Positions 20,764 through 35,990 of a stretch of 64,000 nt of DNA are shown here, piece by piece. The translations under genes were made by a program, and so were the position numbers. The stretch spans positions 33,237,301 to 33,301,300 of the forward strand of contig NC_087066.1 in assembly GCF_963678635.1 (NCBI RefSeq). The letters run 5' to 3'. The notes beneath the pieces are model-generated. The model did no database searches. It was not told the origin of the DNA and worked only from the letters and a program-made list of their open reading frames with translations. This DNA comes from Symsagittifera roscoffensis (Eukaryota > Xenacoelomorpha > Acoela > Convolutidae). Within the stretch, counting starts at the first letter, position 1; every line of letters starts with the position of its first letter.

Positions 20764-21965
20764 ATAAAAGTTCGCCGGAGATTTTGACAGCGTAGGTTAA
20801 CTGTTAGCAGCAGTAAACTACTTCCTTAACTTGACCTATATTTTATGGTGAAAAGGCAGTAAATTGAAATATCTCTCCAAAGGTGGCGGCCGTTTCTGGG
20901 CAACTTATAGCAAAAGAGAAACTTGCCAAATTTTGAAACGAGAAAAATGAAATTAGAGAGAACTTGTTGTTTTTAAGATATTGATATTAAACTTGTACAA
21001 TTTAGAGGGCTTTCAACCATACAAAAAATTCAAAGTTCCAAACCGGGGAAAAACAGTATGCTGTGTTTCTCTAGAGAAAAATGAAAGTTTCAATGGGGAA
21101 AGGACGAGTAGAAAAAGGAAAAGAGGAAAGAAAAATGCAAAAATGCACCGAGCTTTTGCCAAAAACTTGGTGCATTTCTACAAAACAAAAAAGTTTCCGA
21201 AAGTTCAGATGGTTATTTACCGCCGGAAACTAGACAAGTCTAAAAGTATCTCCTTGGTGTCTTTTATCTCCATTGGCTGAAATTTAGCAGCTTGGAGAGG
21301 CGTTGGAAAAAACATTGAAATTAGGAAAAACTGAGTTACTGCAATTGATTTCGAAATAATTCAAGAAATGTATACGACCTTAACACAAACTTATTATGAC
21401 AGTTCTAAGGAAGAAAATTTTGCAAGCTTTTTCTCATTCTTTTTTTGTTCTAATAACCTTATTTGTGACATTTCAATTAAGTTGCGACCTTATGGTGATT
21501 TAATTGGTATGAAAAGCTGTTCCTTGGAAAAATATTTGAACGACTCCAAGTTTTTTTGATTGCACGCATTTTGCACGATGCAGCCGGATTTAAACATGAA
21601 CTTATCATGGGTGTCCAAATTATTGTTATATGTTACCCGGGAACTATAACCACAGCTTTCTGGGCCATTCGAAGGGAATAAATTGAAAAACCAAAAGTCT
21701 ATCATTGAATATTTTAACCGAAGAATGTTATGCAGTTAACTTTTGAACACTGGCACTATTTTAGCTCTGTCATTTGCACACCACCATATGTTTACAAACC
21801 ATCAATCTCGAATAAACTTAATTTTTACTCTGCCAGAATAATGATTTGAATTTTGAGAAACAAATAACTGGAATTTCGAAAACGTTTCAGCAGTCTCTTT
21901 TCAGTTAATGGCCTTGTGAACGGTTTCACGGTTTGAATAGGGTTCAATTGAGTTGTTCAGTATTC
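20764..21965. other. no feature recognised
   Basis: AT-rich; an ORF at about 20981-21280 is lysine-rich without a recognisable domain, and a second at 21368-21559 is also unconvincing. Confidence 0.4.
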
Positions 21966-21969
21966 TAGT

Positions 21970-24660
21970 ATGCTGACTTTCTGGTTTGTCTATTTATTAT
22001 TTATCAAATTATTTATTTACTTGTTTGTTTTATGGCTTCCTTGTGCTTTACTTATTCTTTTTTGTTCAACTACTTCCTCACTTAACTTACTGTCTCTACC
22101 TAACTGTCAAATTTTACTTTTTATTTATTTCCGATTCAACCTTTTTTCACTTTGCGTTTTTTGCCCATTTGCTTAACAACTGTCATGTTTGATTTAATTC
22201 AATTTATTTAACTTTACTTTACATTACTTTACTGAAATATATCTAATTTCATACTTACTTAAGCCTACGAACTAACTTACCAACACACTGTTCACTTACA
22301 TACTAACATACATACTTTTTTTGCATACAAACATACACACATACTTGGATACATACAGACAGACAAAAAAGCAAGCATACATCACTTTACTTTGCCTAAT
22401 TTTACTACTTTTCTTAAGTTTAATTATTTCTTTTTACATGAGGGGGGGGGGGGGGGTCAAGCTACTGGATTTGCGCGAAGGAAGGCAAATTAAGCTCTCC
22501 AATTACGAAAATGGAAATGTTGCGAATAAACGTGAACGACTTCTAGTTATTGGCAGGGGCGGATTTAGGGAGGGGGCACATAAAGTCTCAGGGATTCGAA
22601 CCCTTTCCAACCCAAAGGGTCTACCCTTCGGTACTTTTTAAGAAATCCATTCCTCAGTTAATTTACTTACTCTACCTAAGTTTTAAATTTTACTTCTTAT
22701 TTATTTCTGATTCAATCTCTTTTCACTTGACGTTTTTTCCCTTTTTCTTGATAACTGTCATGTTTGATTTATTTCAATTTACCTAAATTTACTTTACATT
22801 ACTTTACTGAAATATACCTAATTTCATACTTACTTAAGCCTACGAACTAACTTACCAACACACTGTTCACTTACATACTAACATACATACATTTTTTTGC
22901 ATAGTTGCATACAAACATACACACATACTTGGATACATACAGACAGACAAAAAAGCAAGCATACATCACTTTACTTTGCCTAATTTTACTACTTTTCTTA
23001 AGTTTACTTATTTCTTTTTAGATGAGGGGGGGGGGTCAAGCTACTGGATTTGCTCGAAGGTAGGCGAATTAAACTCTCCAATTACGAAAATGGAAATGTT
23101 GCGTATAAACGTGAACGACTTCTAGTTATTGGCAGGGGCGGATTTAGGGGGGGCACATAAAGTCTCAGGGATTCGAACCCCTGCCAACCCAAAGGGTCCC
23201 CCCTTTGGTACATTTTAAGAAATCCATTCCTCAGTTAATTTACTTACTCTACCTAAGTTTTAAGTTTTACTTCTTATTTACTTCTGTTTCAATCTCTTTT
23301 CACTTGGCGTTTTTTCCCTTTTACTTGATACCTGTCATGCTTTGATTTATTTCAATTTACTTTACTTTAATTTACTTAAATATTCCTAATTTCATACTTA
23401 CTTGAAACCTAAGAACTAACTTACCAACACACTTTTCACTTACATACTAACATACATACTTTTTTTGCATAGTTGCATACAAACATACACACATACTTGG
23501 ATACATACAGACAGACAAAAAAGCAAGCATACATCACTTTACTTTGCCTAATTTTACTACTTTTCTTAAGTTTAATTATTTCTTTTTACATGAGGGGGGG
23601 GGGGGTCAAGCTACTGGATTTGCTCGAAGGAAGGCAAATTAAGCTCTCCAATTACGAAAATGGAAATGTTGCGAATAAACGTGAACGACTTCTAGTTATT
23701 GGCAGGGGCGGATTTAGGGAGGGGGCACATAAAGTCTCAGGGATTCGAACCCTTTCCAACCCAAAGGGTCTACCCTTCGGTACTTTTTAAGAAATCCATT
23801 CCTCAGTTAATTTACTTACTCTACCTAAGTTTTAAATTTTACTTCTTATTTATTTCTGATTCAATCTCTTTTCACTTGACGTTTTTTCCCTTTTTCTTGA
23901 TAACTGTTATGTTTGATTTATTTCAATTTACCTAAATTTACTTTACATTACTTTACTGAAATATACCTAATTTCATACTTACTTAAGCCTACGAACTAAC
24001 TTACCAACACACTGTTCACTTACATACTAACATACATACATTTTTTTGCATAGTTGCATACAAACATACACACATACTTGGAAACATACAGACAGACAAA
24101 AAAGCAAGCATACATCACTTTACTTTGCCTAATTTTACTACTTTTCTTAAGTTTACTTATTTCTTTTTAGATGAGGGGGGGGGGGGTCAAGCTACTGGAT
24201 TTGCTCGAAGGAAGGCGAATTAGGCTCTCCAATTACGAAAATGGAAATGTTGCGTATAAACGTGAACGACTTCTAGTTATTGGCAGGGGCGGATTTAGGG
24301 GGGCACATAAAGTCTCAGGGATTCGAACCCCTGCCAACCCAAAGGGTCCCCCCTTTGGTACTTTTTAAGAAATCCATTCCTCAGTTAATTTACTTACTCT
24401 ACCTAAGTTTTAAATTTTACTTCTTATTTACTTCTGTTTCAATCTCTTTTCACTTGGCGTTTTTTCCCTTTTACTTGATACCTGTCATGCTTTGATTTAT
24501 TTCATTTTACTTTACTTTAATTTACTTAAATATTCCTAATTTCATACTTACTTAAAACCTAAGAACTAACTTACCAACACACTTTTCACTTACATACTAA
24601 CAAACATAAATTTTGCATAGTTGCATACAAAAATTTACACAAATTTGGATACCTACAGAC
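21970..24660. repeat. higher-order tandem repeat A-B-A-B, about 575-bp units
   Basis: Four units are anchored by 'ggcaggggcggatttaggg' at 22552, 23131, 23701 and 24282 (spacings 579, 570, 581). Units 1 and 3 share 'gggagggggcacataaagtctcag..cctttccaaccc..tctacccttcgg' and units 2 and 4 share 'cccctgccaaccc..tcccccctttgg', so the true period is about 1150 bp. Each unit has a G run (about 8-15 nt), TTAC-rich sequence and GGATTCGAACCC, whose complement GGGTTCGAATCC is like a Pol III B box. The ORFs inside are translations of the repeat. Confidence 0.8.
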
Positions 24661-25980
24661 AGACAAAACAGCAACACACGTACTTATTTACTGACTTACC
24701 TTTTACTTTACTAATTACTTATTTACTTACTTTTTACTTGCTTCCTTAAATATTTACTTACTGACTTTCTTCCTTACTTAAAAATCTACTTACCCATCTC
24801 CTTTCTTATTTACCTAATTAATTTTTCGCTTACCATCATACTTTTTACTTACTGACTTACCTTTTACCCAACTAGTGACTTACTTACTTTTTTACTTGCT
24901 TCCTTGCTTAATTACTTACTGACTTACTTCTTACTTACCTACAAATCTTTTTACCCAGCTCCTTTCTTCTTTACCTAATTACTTTTTTGCTTACCATCAT
25001 ACTTTTTACTGACTGAATACTTGCTTGCTCACTGACTTCCTTACTTACTCCCATACTTACTCACACTTTTCATAAATACACTCATACAGTTATGTCCATT
25101 TTTTTTATATTAGTTTTCTTTATTTTAATTTATTTTACCTCAACTTTTCTTTTTTTACCAGCACTTCATCTCAGTGTACTTAACTTTACTTTACTTTTAA
25201 TTATTTTTGTTTACTCACTTGCTTACTTATTTACTTACTTAACTAATTACTAACTTTTTTACTTACTTACTTAGTTACTTTTTACTTACTCACTTACATA
25301 CTACTGACTTACATGATTACTATTTTCTTTACTTATTCACTTACTTACTTGCGTACTCTGTTACTTCCTTACCTAGTTAACTACTTACCCTCATTTTTTC
25401 ACAAACTTACTTACATAATCACTTTCTGCCTTGTTACTTACATAGTTTTCAGTCTTGCTTTTTTTACATAAACCTAATTAAATTTAGACTATTTTACTGA
25501 ACTTCATTACTTTAGTTCACTTCAGCTTACTTCTTTTACTTTAGTGTTAGTCTTATACTTACCTAACTTTTATTTCTTCCTTTACGTTACTTTGCTTTGC
25601 TTTTTTTTATTTTACTTAGTCTTAGCTAACTTAACCTAATTTTTTTTACTGTATTTACCTGAATTCACAATAAACTTACTCCCTTTACTTTAACTTACTT
25701 ATAATTTATTTTATCTGCACTATACCTTACTTCACATTGTTTTACTTTATTTTAGTTGAGTTTTTTTAAATTAATTAACCTTTATACAATTCTTTATTTT
25801 CTTTTCAATTAAATCCTTACTTACTATTTTTTCTTAACGTCTACTTGACTGGATGTACTTGATTTTGTTTCTTTACCTTTTCACCTTTACATACTCCTAC
25901 TTACCTAATTTTAATTTAAATTAGTTCTCTTTTTTTCTTCTACCTAATTTAACTTAACTTCACTTAAACCTAGATAAATG
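24660..25980. repeat. degenerate (TTAC)n tract
   Basis: Mostly TTAC, TTACT and TTTAC variants with interruptions. Its right part is the reverse complement of the GTAA-rich sequence at about 31200-31925. Confidence 0.8.
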
Positions 25981-27484
25981 ACTGAATCGATAATCAATGT
26001 CTGTGAAGTAACATTTCATTTTTTAGATAACCTATACAGAGTACCACTGTTATATCAAATGGGTCTCCAGAGTCTGAAAATTTAATGATTAGTCTTTAAA
26101 ATATTTATTCGTTTCAAACTCAAACTCGACTTGACATTTGAGAGTAACTTGACCTTTGAGAGTTAATGAAGAGAAATAACAAGGTTTTTAGGGGTAAAAC
26201 TATTGATAATATGTTTCGTAAAAATTGCTCTAACGAATTGTTACCTAATGCACTTAGGACGCTCACTGATATGAGAAAAATAATTGAACCGAAATCTTGG
26301 ATGTTTTTCTGTTTTATCCAATTTTTTTTCCGCAGAAAATAAAGAAAACTTACTCGTTTTACAGTTTCAATTGAACAATTTATTACAAGCATAATGATTT
26401 AGTAACTTCAACAACATACTAACATGAACTGATTGATTTCGTTTTGAAGCATGGTCAACTCTTTGATATTAGCGTTTTTATCAAGAGTTTTGCAATTCTA
26501 GTTGTATTACTTTCGAACGAACATAAAATTACGCGACTCAAGGCACCATCTCTAATCTTTTAAAAATCAAGCAGTAAGGATTGATGAAAATTGTTTCAAG
26601 TTGTGAAATGGCTCTAGAACCTTAAGACGTCTTTTTTTTTGGGCAAATACTTTGACTGAAGAATGAAACTGCTGAAAGTGTTTTGAAACAATTGATGTAG
26701 TTATGCTTTGTTTGTTTATTGTGTTATCTGGCGTCATCCTATTGGTAGCTTGCTGTAAGATAAATGAGTGAACAAACTCTAATTTTACATGAAAATAACT
26801 TTAAAAAATTTTGAATTAATGGTTGTATTTTGGATTTTGGCCATAGTAAAGTGATTGGAGTCTTTTGGTGTGCAGTATTCTAATACATTGGTCTTTAGTA
26901 AGTGTCAAGCTTCGTAATATATCTGTCAGTTTCGTAATATAAAATATACGTATAGAGTATGTTAGTTCATTTTTTTGAGGTAGCAGCATAAAGTCAAAGC
27001 TTCCAAAAATATAATATTTCTGCAAAAAAATTAAAAACGGCTGAAAAGAATACTGTTTTCAAATGACAATGAGTTGTCCCATCTGCATACAAGAAGAAAT
27101 CTGCTTCGATTTATCTTTGACAGATTTAGAAAACTTAGATTGAATCAAACCAGCCTAAAAAAATTCTTAAGGCTGTAGATGTGTGTTAATATGCTATCAG
27201 GATTTTTTAAATCATTTCATACAATGTCTCACAAAACACAGAGGCATGGGCTGTTTGGCTTAGCTTGCGATAGCTATCCCGGCGTTGTTTGTCGCTACGC
27301 TTCTCGGTAACGCCTCCCGCTGGTAAAGTCAGTATGGTTCAACTTTCACTTCCAGAAGCGTGATAACTATCAAATGTGTAATCCTAGAGCTGCTATTGTG
27401 TGTTAATGCGCTATCCCTTTTTGCCGAAACATTTCATATAATGTCCTACAAAACACCGAGGCGTGGCCATTTGAATTAGCGGGC
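25260..27484. repeat. left arm of a large inverted repeat
   Basis: It is the reverse complement, at roughly 80-90 percent by eye, of sequence between 28980 and 31925. Anchors include 'gataacctatacagagtaccactgttatatcaaatgggtctcc' (26027), matched in reverse at 30079-30146, and 'ggccatagtaaagtgattggagt' (about 26839), matched near 29310-29345. The inner end contains about 1.2 copies of the 216-bp loop repeat in reversed orientation, turning over near 27484. No host gene is seen in it. Confidence 0.8.
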
Positions 27485-28980
27485 ATGCCTCTGTGTTTTG
27501 TGGGATTGTCAATGAAGTTTTTCGGTAAACACGCACAGCGCATTAACACACAATAGCAGTTCTAGGACTACTCATTTGGTAATTATCGCGCTTCTGAAAG
27601 TAAAGGAGAAACCATGCCAATTTTTACCAGCGGGAGGCGTTCCCGAGGAGCGTAGCGACGATTAATGCCGGGATAGCTTTTCCCCGATAAACCAAACGGC
27701 CGTGCCTCTGTGTTCTGTAGGACTTTATATAAAATGTTTCGGCAAAGAAGGTTAGCGAATTAACACACAATAACAGTTCTAACCCATTTGATAGTTATCA
27801 TGCTTCTGAAAGTGAAAATTGAACCATATCGACTTTACCAGCGTGAGGCGTTCCCGAGGAGCGTAGCAACGAGCAATACCGGGATAGCTGTTGCCCGCTA
27901 ATTCAAACGGCCACGCCTCTGTGTTTTGTGGGACTTTAAATGAAATGTTTCGGCAAAAAAAGATAGCGCATTAACACACAATAGCAGCTCCAGGACTATC
28001 CATTTGATAGTTATCACGCTTCTGGAAAAGAAAATTGAACCATATCGACTTTACCAGCGTGAGGCGTTCCCGAGGAGCGTAGCAACGAGCAATGCCGGGA
28101 TAGCTGTTGCCCGCTAATTGAAACGGCCACGCCTCTGTGTTTTGTGGGACTTTACATGAAATGTTTCGGCAAAGAAGGTTAGCGCATTAACACACAATAA
28201 CAGTTCTAGGACTACTCATTTTGTAATTATCACGCTTCTGAAAGTAAAGGAGGAACCATGCCGACTTTTACCAGCGGGAGGAGTTCCCGGGGAGCGTAGC
28301 GACGAGCAACGCCGGGATAGCTATTGACCGATAAACCAAACGGCCATGCCTTTGTGTTCTGTAGGACTTTATATAAAATGTTTCGGCAAAGAAGGTTAGC
28401 GCATTAACACACAATAACAGTTCTAGGATTACCCATTTGATAGTTATCACGCTTTTGGAAGTAAAATATGAACCAAATTGACTTTGCCAACGTGAGGCGT
28501 TCCCAAGGAGCGTAGTGACGAGCAATGCCGGAATAGTTATTGCCCGCCAATTCAAATGGCCATGCCTCTGTGTTTTGTGGCACTTTATATGAAATGTTTC
28601 GGCAAAAAAGGATAGCGCATTAACACACAATAGCAGCTCTAGGACTAGACTTTGATAGATATCACGCTTCTGGAAGTAAAGTTGAACCATACCGACTTTA
28701 CCAGCGGGAGGTGTTCCCGAGAAGCGTAGCGACGAGCAACGCCGGGATAGCTATTGCACGCTAAGCCAAACGACCATGCCTCTGTGTTTTGTGGGAGTTT
28801 ATATGAAATGTTTCGGCAAACAAGGATAGCGCAATCACACATAACAGCATGTTTATGAATACTCATTTGGTAAAAAATAGTGCTTGTAGAACTAAAAACT
28901 GAACCACACCGACTATAATATCGGGAGACGATCCGGAAGATTGAAGTGACAAGCAACGCGGGGATAGCTATTGTCCGCTA
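27230..28980. repeat. 216-bp tandem repeat array in the loop of the inverted repeat
   Basis: The landmark 'gcctctgtgttttgtggg' recurs near 27487, 27713, 27915, 28131, 28347, 28563 and 28777 (spacing about 214-227), with a reversed copy at about 27230-27480. Units share 'atgaaatgtttcggcaaa', 'gcgcattaacacacaatagcag', 'tagttatcacgcttctggaag' and 'accagcgggaggcgttcccgaggagcgtagcgacgagcaacgccgggatagct'. ORFs on the minus strand are repeat translations. Confidence 0.85.
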
Positions 28981-31925
28981 TCCGAACTATTGTCCGCTAT
29001 CCGCATAACCGAAAAGCTATGCCTATGCGTTTTGTGAGACTTTGAAACCTGATCTGCAGCCTTATTTATTAATTGTTAGGCTGGTTTGTATCAAACTAAA
29101 ATTTCTAAATCTGTCAAAGATAAATCGAAGATGGGACAACTCATGGTCATCTGAAAACATTAATCTTTTCAGCCGTTTTTAATTTTATTGCAGAACTATT
29201 ATTTTTTGGAAGCTTTGACTTTATGCTGCTACCTCAAAAAAATGAACATACTCTATACGGATATTTTCATTACAAAACTTGACACTTACTAAAGTCCAAT
29301 TTTTTAGAAGACTGCACACCAAAACACTCAAATCACTTTACTATGGCCGAAACCCAAAATACAAATATTAGCTCAAAATTTTTTTAAGTTATTTTTAAGT
29401 AAAATTAGAGTTTGTTCACTCATTTATCTTAAAGCAAGCTACCAATAGGATGACGCCAAATAACACAATAAACAAAACAAAGCATAACTACATCATTTGT
29501 TTCAAAACACTTTCAGCAGTTTCATTCTTCAGTCAAAGTTTTGCCCAAAGCAAACATGTCTTAAGGTTCTAGAGCCATTTCACGACTTGAAACAATTTTC
29601 AGCCATCCTTATTGCTTGATTATAAAAAATTAGAGTTGGTGCCTTGAGCCACGTAATTTTTAAGTCCGTTCGAAAGTAATACAATTAGAAATGCAAAACA
29701 CTTGATATAATAACGCTATTATCAAACAAATGACCATGCTGCAAACAGAAATCAATCAGTTCATGTTAGTACGTTGTTGAAGTTACTAATTGATTATGCT
29801 TGTTTTAATTTGCTCAATTGACACTGTAAAACGAGTAAGTTTTCTTTGTTTTCAGCAAAAAAAAATGGATAAAACTGAAAAACATCCAAGATTTCGGTTC
29901 AATTATTTTTCCTAAATCTAAAAACTCAGTGAGCGTCCTAATTGCATAGCGTCCCAAAAGTTAACAAGGCTCAATTTTAACGAAACATATTATCAACAGT
30001 TTTACCTCTAGTAACCTTGTTATTGCTCTTCCTTACCAAGTTTTTGAGTTTGAGTTTGAAACGAATAAATTTTTTAAAGCCTAATCATTAAATTTTCAGA
30101 CTCTGGAGACCCATTTGATATAACAGTGGTACTCTGTATAGGTTATCTAAATAATGAAAAGTTACTTCACAGACTTTTATTCCAAATATTGAGATTTTTT
30201 TTAAAATTTCGTCTGATTATTTTACTTAATGCATATGATTAATGTTCTGGCCTTCAAAACAACCCCAAATTTTTATTCTATAACAACTAGCCGTGTTACT
30301 AAAACAACAGATGGTACCAAGTATCTATTGACAAAAAAGCTGAACAACTAATTTCAATCAGATTTTCGTCAGTTTTTGAAAGCTTTTAAAAGTTTTTTTT
30401 ATGATCATCATCTAAAGTACGACAATTATTTGAAAGATTTATGTGCTAATTGTTTTTTGCTTGCTAGATAATGAGTAATTTTGTTGCTTCATTTAATTGC
30501 CTGTGACATTGATTTGCCATCTTTTTAAAGTAAAATTGACCTTGGGATATGTTTGTATGTTTAGCTATATTGTATACAGTAATGACTAAAGTGAACAGGG
30601 CAGCATAGATTAGTGTACTACAAAGGTTATACATCCAGTTATAGATCCAGATATCTGGCCACCTATCCCTACGTCTATCAAGCTGTTCGCCATTACTAAA
30701 ATTGACCATCTTTTTAACCTTTCAAGCAACCATTCAGCCGGTCATCTATCCACAAGGAACTGTACAACTAGTCAACCAACCATCCCGTCAACGTTCGAGC
30801 CATTTATTTATCCATTGATCCGTCCAACCATTCATACATCCTCTTGCATCTTTCCAACCAACCAACCATTCAAAGTTTCAATTTTTATTCTATTGAAATA
30901 AAGGGTCACTACACGTAGATATGGCTATTTATAAGCAAAATCGGATTAATCTCTGAGTTTCAAAGTACCTATCATTACTACCGTACTTCGGATTCATGTA
31001 CTTTACAGGAATTGAATTATCTTTTTGTTACTAAAAACAATAACACTTTCGCCAGCTAATCGATCAATGGATTTGTGTATTTTAAACTTTGAAAAAGTAT
31101 GTGTATATATTTTTTATTTGGTATGTCAGAAAGTATGTAAGAAAGTATCTTAATGATGATTATTTAGGTAAGGCAGTAAATGACTTAGCAGTTAACTAAG
31201 TAGGTATAGATATATAAATTTAAATGAATTTAAGTTAAATTAGGTAGAAAAATAAGGAGAAGTATTTTAAAGTAAAATTAGGTAAGCAGGAGTATGTAAA
31301 TGTTAAAAAGTAAAGAAACAAAACTTGAGTATATCCAGTCAAGTACAGACGTTAAGAATAAAAAGTCAGTAAGGATTTAATTGCAAAGAAAATAAAGATT
31401 TCTGTAAGGTTAAGTAAATTAGGTAAACTCAACTAAAGTAAAGTAAAACAATATGAAGTAAGGTATAGTGCAGATAAAATAAATTATAAGTAAGTTAAAG
31501 TAAAGGGAGTAAGTTTATTGTGAGTTCAGGTAAATACAGTAAAAAAAAGTTAGGTTAAGTTAGCTAAGACTAAGTAAAATAAAACAAAGCAAAGCAAAGT
31601 AACGTAAAGGAAGAAATAAAAGTATAGTTAGGTAAATATAAGACTAACACTAAAGTAACGGAAGTAAGCTGAAGTGAAGTAAAGTAAAGAAGTTCAGTAA
31701 AATAGCCTAAATTTAATTAGGTTCATGTAAAGTGAAGTAAGACTGGAAAGTATGTAAGTAACTAGGCAGAAAGTAATTATGTAAGTAAGTTTATAAAAAA
31801 AGAAAGAAAGTAATTAACTAAGTAAGGAAGTAAGTGAGTAAGCGAGTAAGTAAGTGAATAAGTAAATAAAATAATAACCATGTAAGTCATTAGTATGTAA
31901 TTGAGTAAGTAAGTAAGTAGGTAAG
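28980..31925. repeat. right arm of the large inverted repeat
   Basis: It mirrors 25260-27484 in inverted order. Relative to the left arm it contains about 1.0 kb of extra sequence (30186-31195), after which the mirror resumes at 'aaatgaatttaagttaaattaggtag' and continues to 'gaataagtaaataaaataataaccatgtaagtcattagtatgtaa', whose complement is at about 25290-25330. Confidence 0.8.
30186..31195. other. extra segment in the right arm only
   Basis: About 1 kb with no counterpart in the left arm: either an insertion here or a deletion there. It includes a run of CAAC/CATC-rich sequence (30720-30880). No ORF or terminal repeats are convincing. Confidence 0.5.
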
Positions 31926-31929
31926 TATT

Positions 31930-34094
<2,165 letters not shown>

Positions 34095-34418
34095 TAGTGG
34101 GTGATTTAGTAAGTAAGTAACAAGTAGATCACTGAAAACAGACAGCAAAGTTTTGGGGAACCCTGAAGTTTTTTAGTTCCGTGGTCACTTCGTCAAACTT
34201 TCCTTGAAATTCGGAACATTTGCTCGGTTTCTCAGACCAATAGATTGTCACAAAAATTATAATGAAGAAAACCTGATTGCGGAAACAAAAACATTTTTAT
34301 TGTCGATCTGCTTGATTTGAAGAGAGATTTTTAAATGCTTGTCTTCAGTTTAATCCTTACATCAATTTGATTATTAAAGCATGCGCGCTACGAAACACTT
34401 TTTTTGAGATAGAAAAAA

Positions 34419-35080
34419 GCATTACGAGGCCAAATTGTGCATTCTGTGAATCGTAAGCGGATTCCGCAACAGGCCAAAAACAAAACTGTTGCGGAATCCG
34501 CAACAAAGCTTTTTTTCTTTGATGTTTTTGTTGTTTTGGTTTACATGAACCAATAGCTAAAAAATGTTGGGCTCAAATTTGCTTCGCAACAGGCAAATTT
34601 GCGGAATCCACTACCAAAGTTGTTAGACTCGCACTAAAATTTGCGGAATCCGGAACAGTTTGTGGAATGCATAATCAAATAGTAATATATGTGTTTTGTA
34701 AAATTGAGTTGTCGTGGAATCCGCAACTGTAGGTGGAATCCGCAACTTGAAAGCTAAATCCACAAATTGTCAGCGGATTTCTCAAATTGTGAGAGGAATC
34801 CGCATTATTTTGCGGAATCCACTTTTTTGCTGAATCCACTTACATTTACGGAATCCGGAAACACTTCCAAAATTCGCTCGTTGCCGGACTCTGCACAAAA
34901 CTAATAATGGGCCGACAAAATTTACATTTCATGTATTTGCAGGCGGAATCCACGGAAATTTTTTAAGTGGAATCCACTTACATTTTGGAGCATGTTTAAA
35001 GACTTGTCTCTGGAATCCAGGAACATTCAGACAGAAAATTGGTGCACCTATCCAGAGCACAGTTTGACCTCGTAGTGAGC
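34419..35080. mobile_element. TIR element, GGATTCCGCA family (family 2, copy b)
   Basis: GCATTACGAGGCCAAATTGTGC on the left is matched by GCACAGTTTGACCTCGTAGTGAGC reversed on the right. The 662-bp interior repeats GGAATCCGCAAC, TTGCGGAATCC and ATCCACTTACA many times. The right part (catgtttaaagac..tctggaatccaggaacat) is shared with 13392-13484 and, inverted, with 52020-52060. Confidence 0.75.
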
Positions 35081-35132
35081 ATTTTTTTTGAATTGTTTCT
35101 TCCTTAAACTAGAAATTTTGTTAGATAAAAAA

Positions 35133-35212
35133 CAGAAATCGATGTGAACAGAAAAAATGTTCATTTCGTAAATTGTGGCTAGTTTTTTTTTTTTGGTTCA
35201 CATCGATTTCTG
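35133..35212. repeat. inverted repeat with 17-bp perfect arms
   Basis: CAGAAATCGATGTGAAC at 35133-35149 and its exact complement at 35196-35212, with a 46-nt spacer. Confidence 0.7.
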
Positions 35213-35636
35213 CTCAATATATTTTTAACTTTCCTTTTTCTAGAACATGTTCATCCTGTTGGTTTGAAAAATGTCTCATTAATAAAATCTGGGTTTGGGA
35301 CCAGAGAAAAGTTTTTCCGAAAGCTTCACAATGGTTCTCAAATAGCGGAACAAACTGTCAAAAATTATACTGGAAATAATTTATTGTTATTATTATTATT
35401 ATGATTATACCTGTCAAAAACTGATAAATGAACATGGAGAAACCAAAACTAATTTTTTTTTTCAATTTCTCATCATTTTAGAGGCCCGAGTATCAAGTTC
35501 TCGCTAACTATTTCAAAATTACAACGCAAAACATTGAAGTAAATCACATGTCTCTAATCTTTTGCTCTTTGATTGTGTGGTTGCGGCCAACATATAATTC
35601 ATTGAAGCAAGAAGAATAGCTAAGATGGAGGTGGAG

Positions 35637-35990
35637 CAATAAACGGAATGGTCCAAGAGCAGAATGGGTCCAAGAGCAGAAAAAAAGAAAAAAATTTACT
35701 AATATTGGTTCATACGGGCTAATTGATAAAACAATTATTAGAATCGTCAAAAATACCAAGAAAACGAATAAATTATGCATGAATTGACTAAGTAAGTAAG
35801 TAAGTTTTTAAATATAAGTAAGTATATTTTTTAAATTCTTGATAAATTACGCAAATTTTGTATAAAATGGTAGTTTTTTTGGTTTTATTGACATTTCTGA
35901 TAATTATTTACCGAATAGCTTATAAAAATTGATACTTTTCTGTTTTTCTGCTTTTGGACCCATTCTGCTCTTAGACCATTCTGCTTATTG
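35637..35990. mobile_element. MITE with about 43-bp terminal inverted repeats
   Basis: CAATAAACGGAATGGTCCAA...GGGTCCAAGAGCAG at 35637-35679 is the inverted copy of 35948-35990 with about four mismatches. The end-to-end length is 354 bp. The interior is AT-rich and holds a short GTAA run. There is no coding capacity. Confidence 0.75.

Noticed and set aside
22590-22610. tRNA gene suggested by the B-box-like GGGTTCGAATCC
   Set aside because: No acceptor stem, anticodon arm or A box could be recognised around it.
22321-22641. ORFs repeated at 22321 and 23473 (and 22550, 23699, 24171, 24280) as a gene family
   Set aside because: They are translations of the same non-coding tandem unit, running through a G run, with no domain.
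28268-28956. Minus-strand ORFs of 140 and 103 codons in the loop array
   Set aside because: They contain the same peptide repeated with the 216-bp unit and do not stay in frame across units.
27230-28980. CRISPR-like array
   Set aside because: Units of 216 bp are contiguous without unique spacers, and the genome is a metazoan one.
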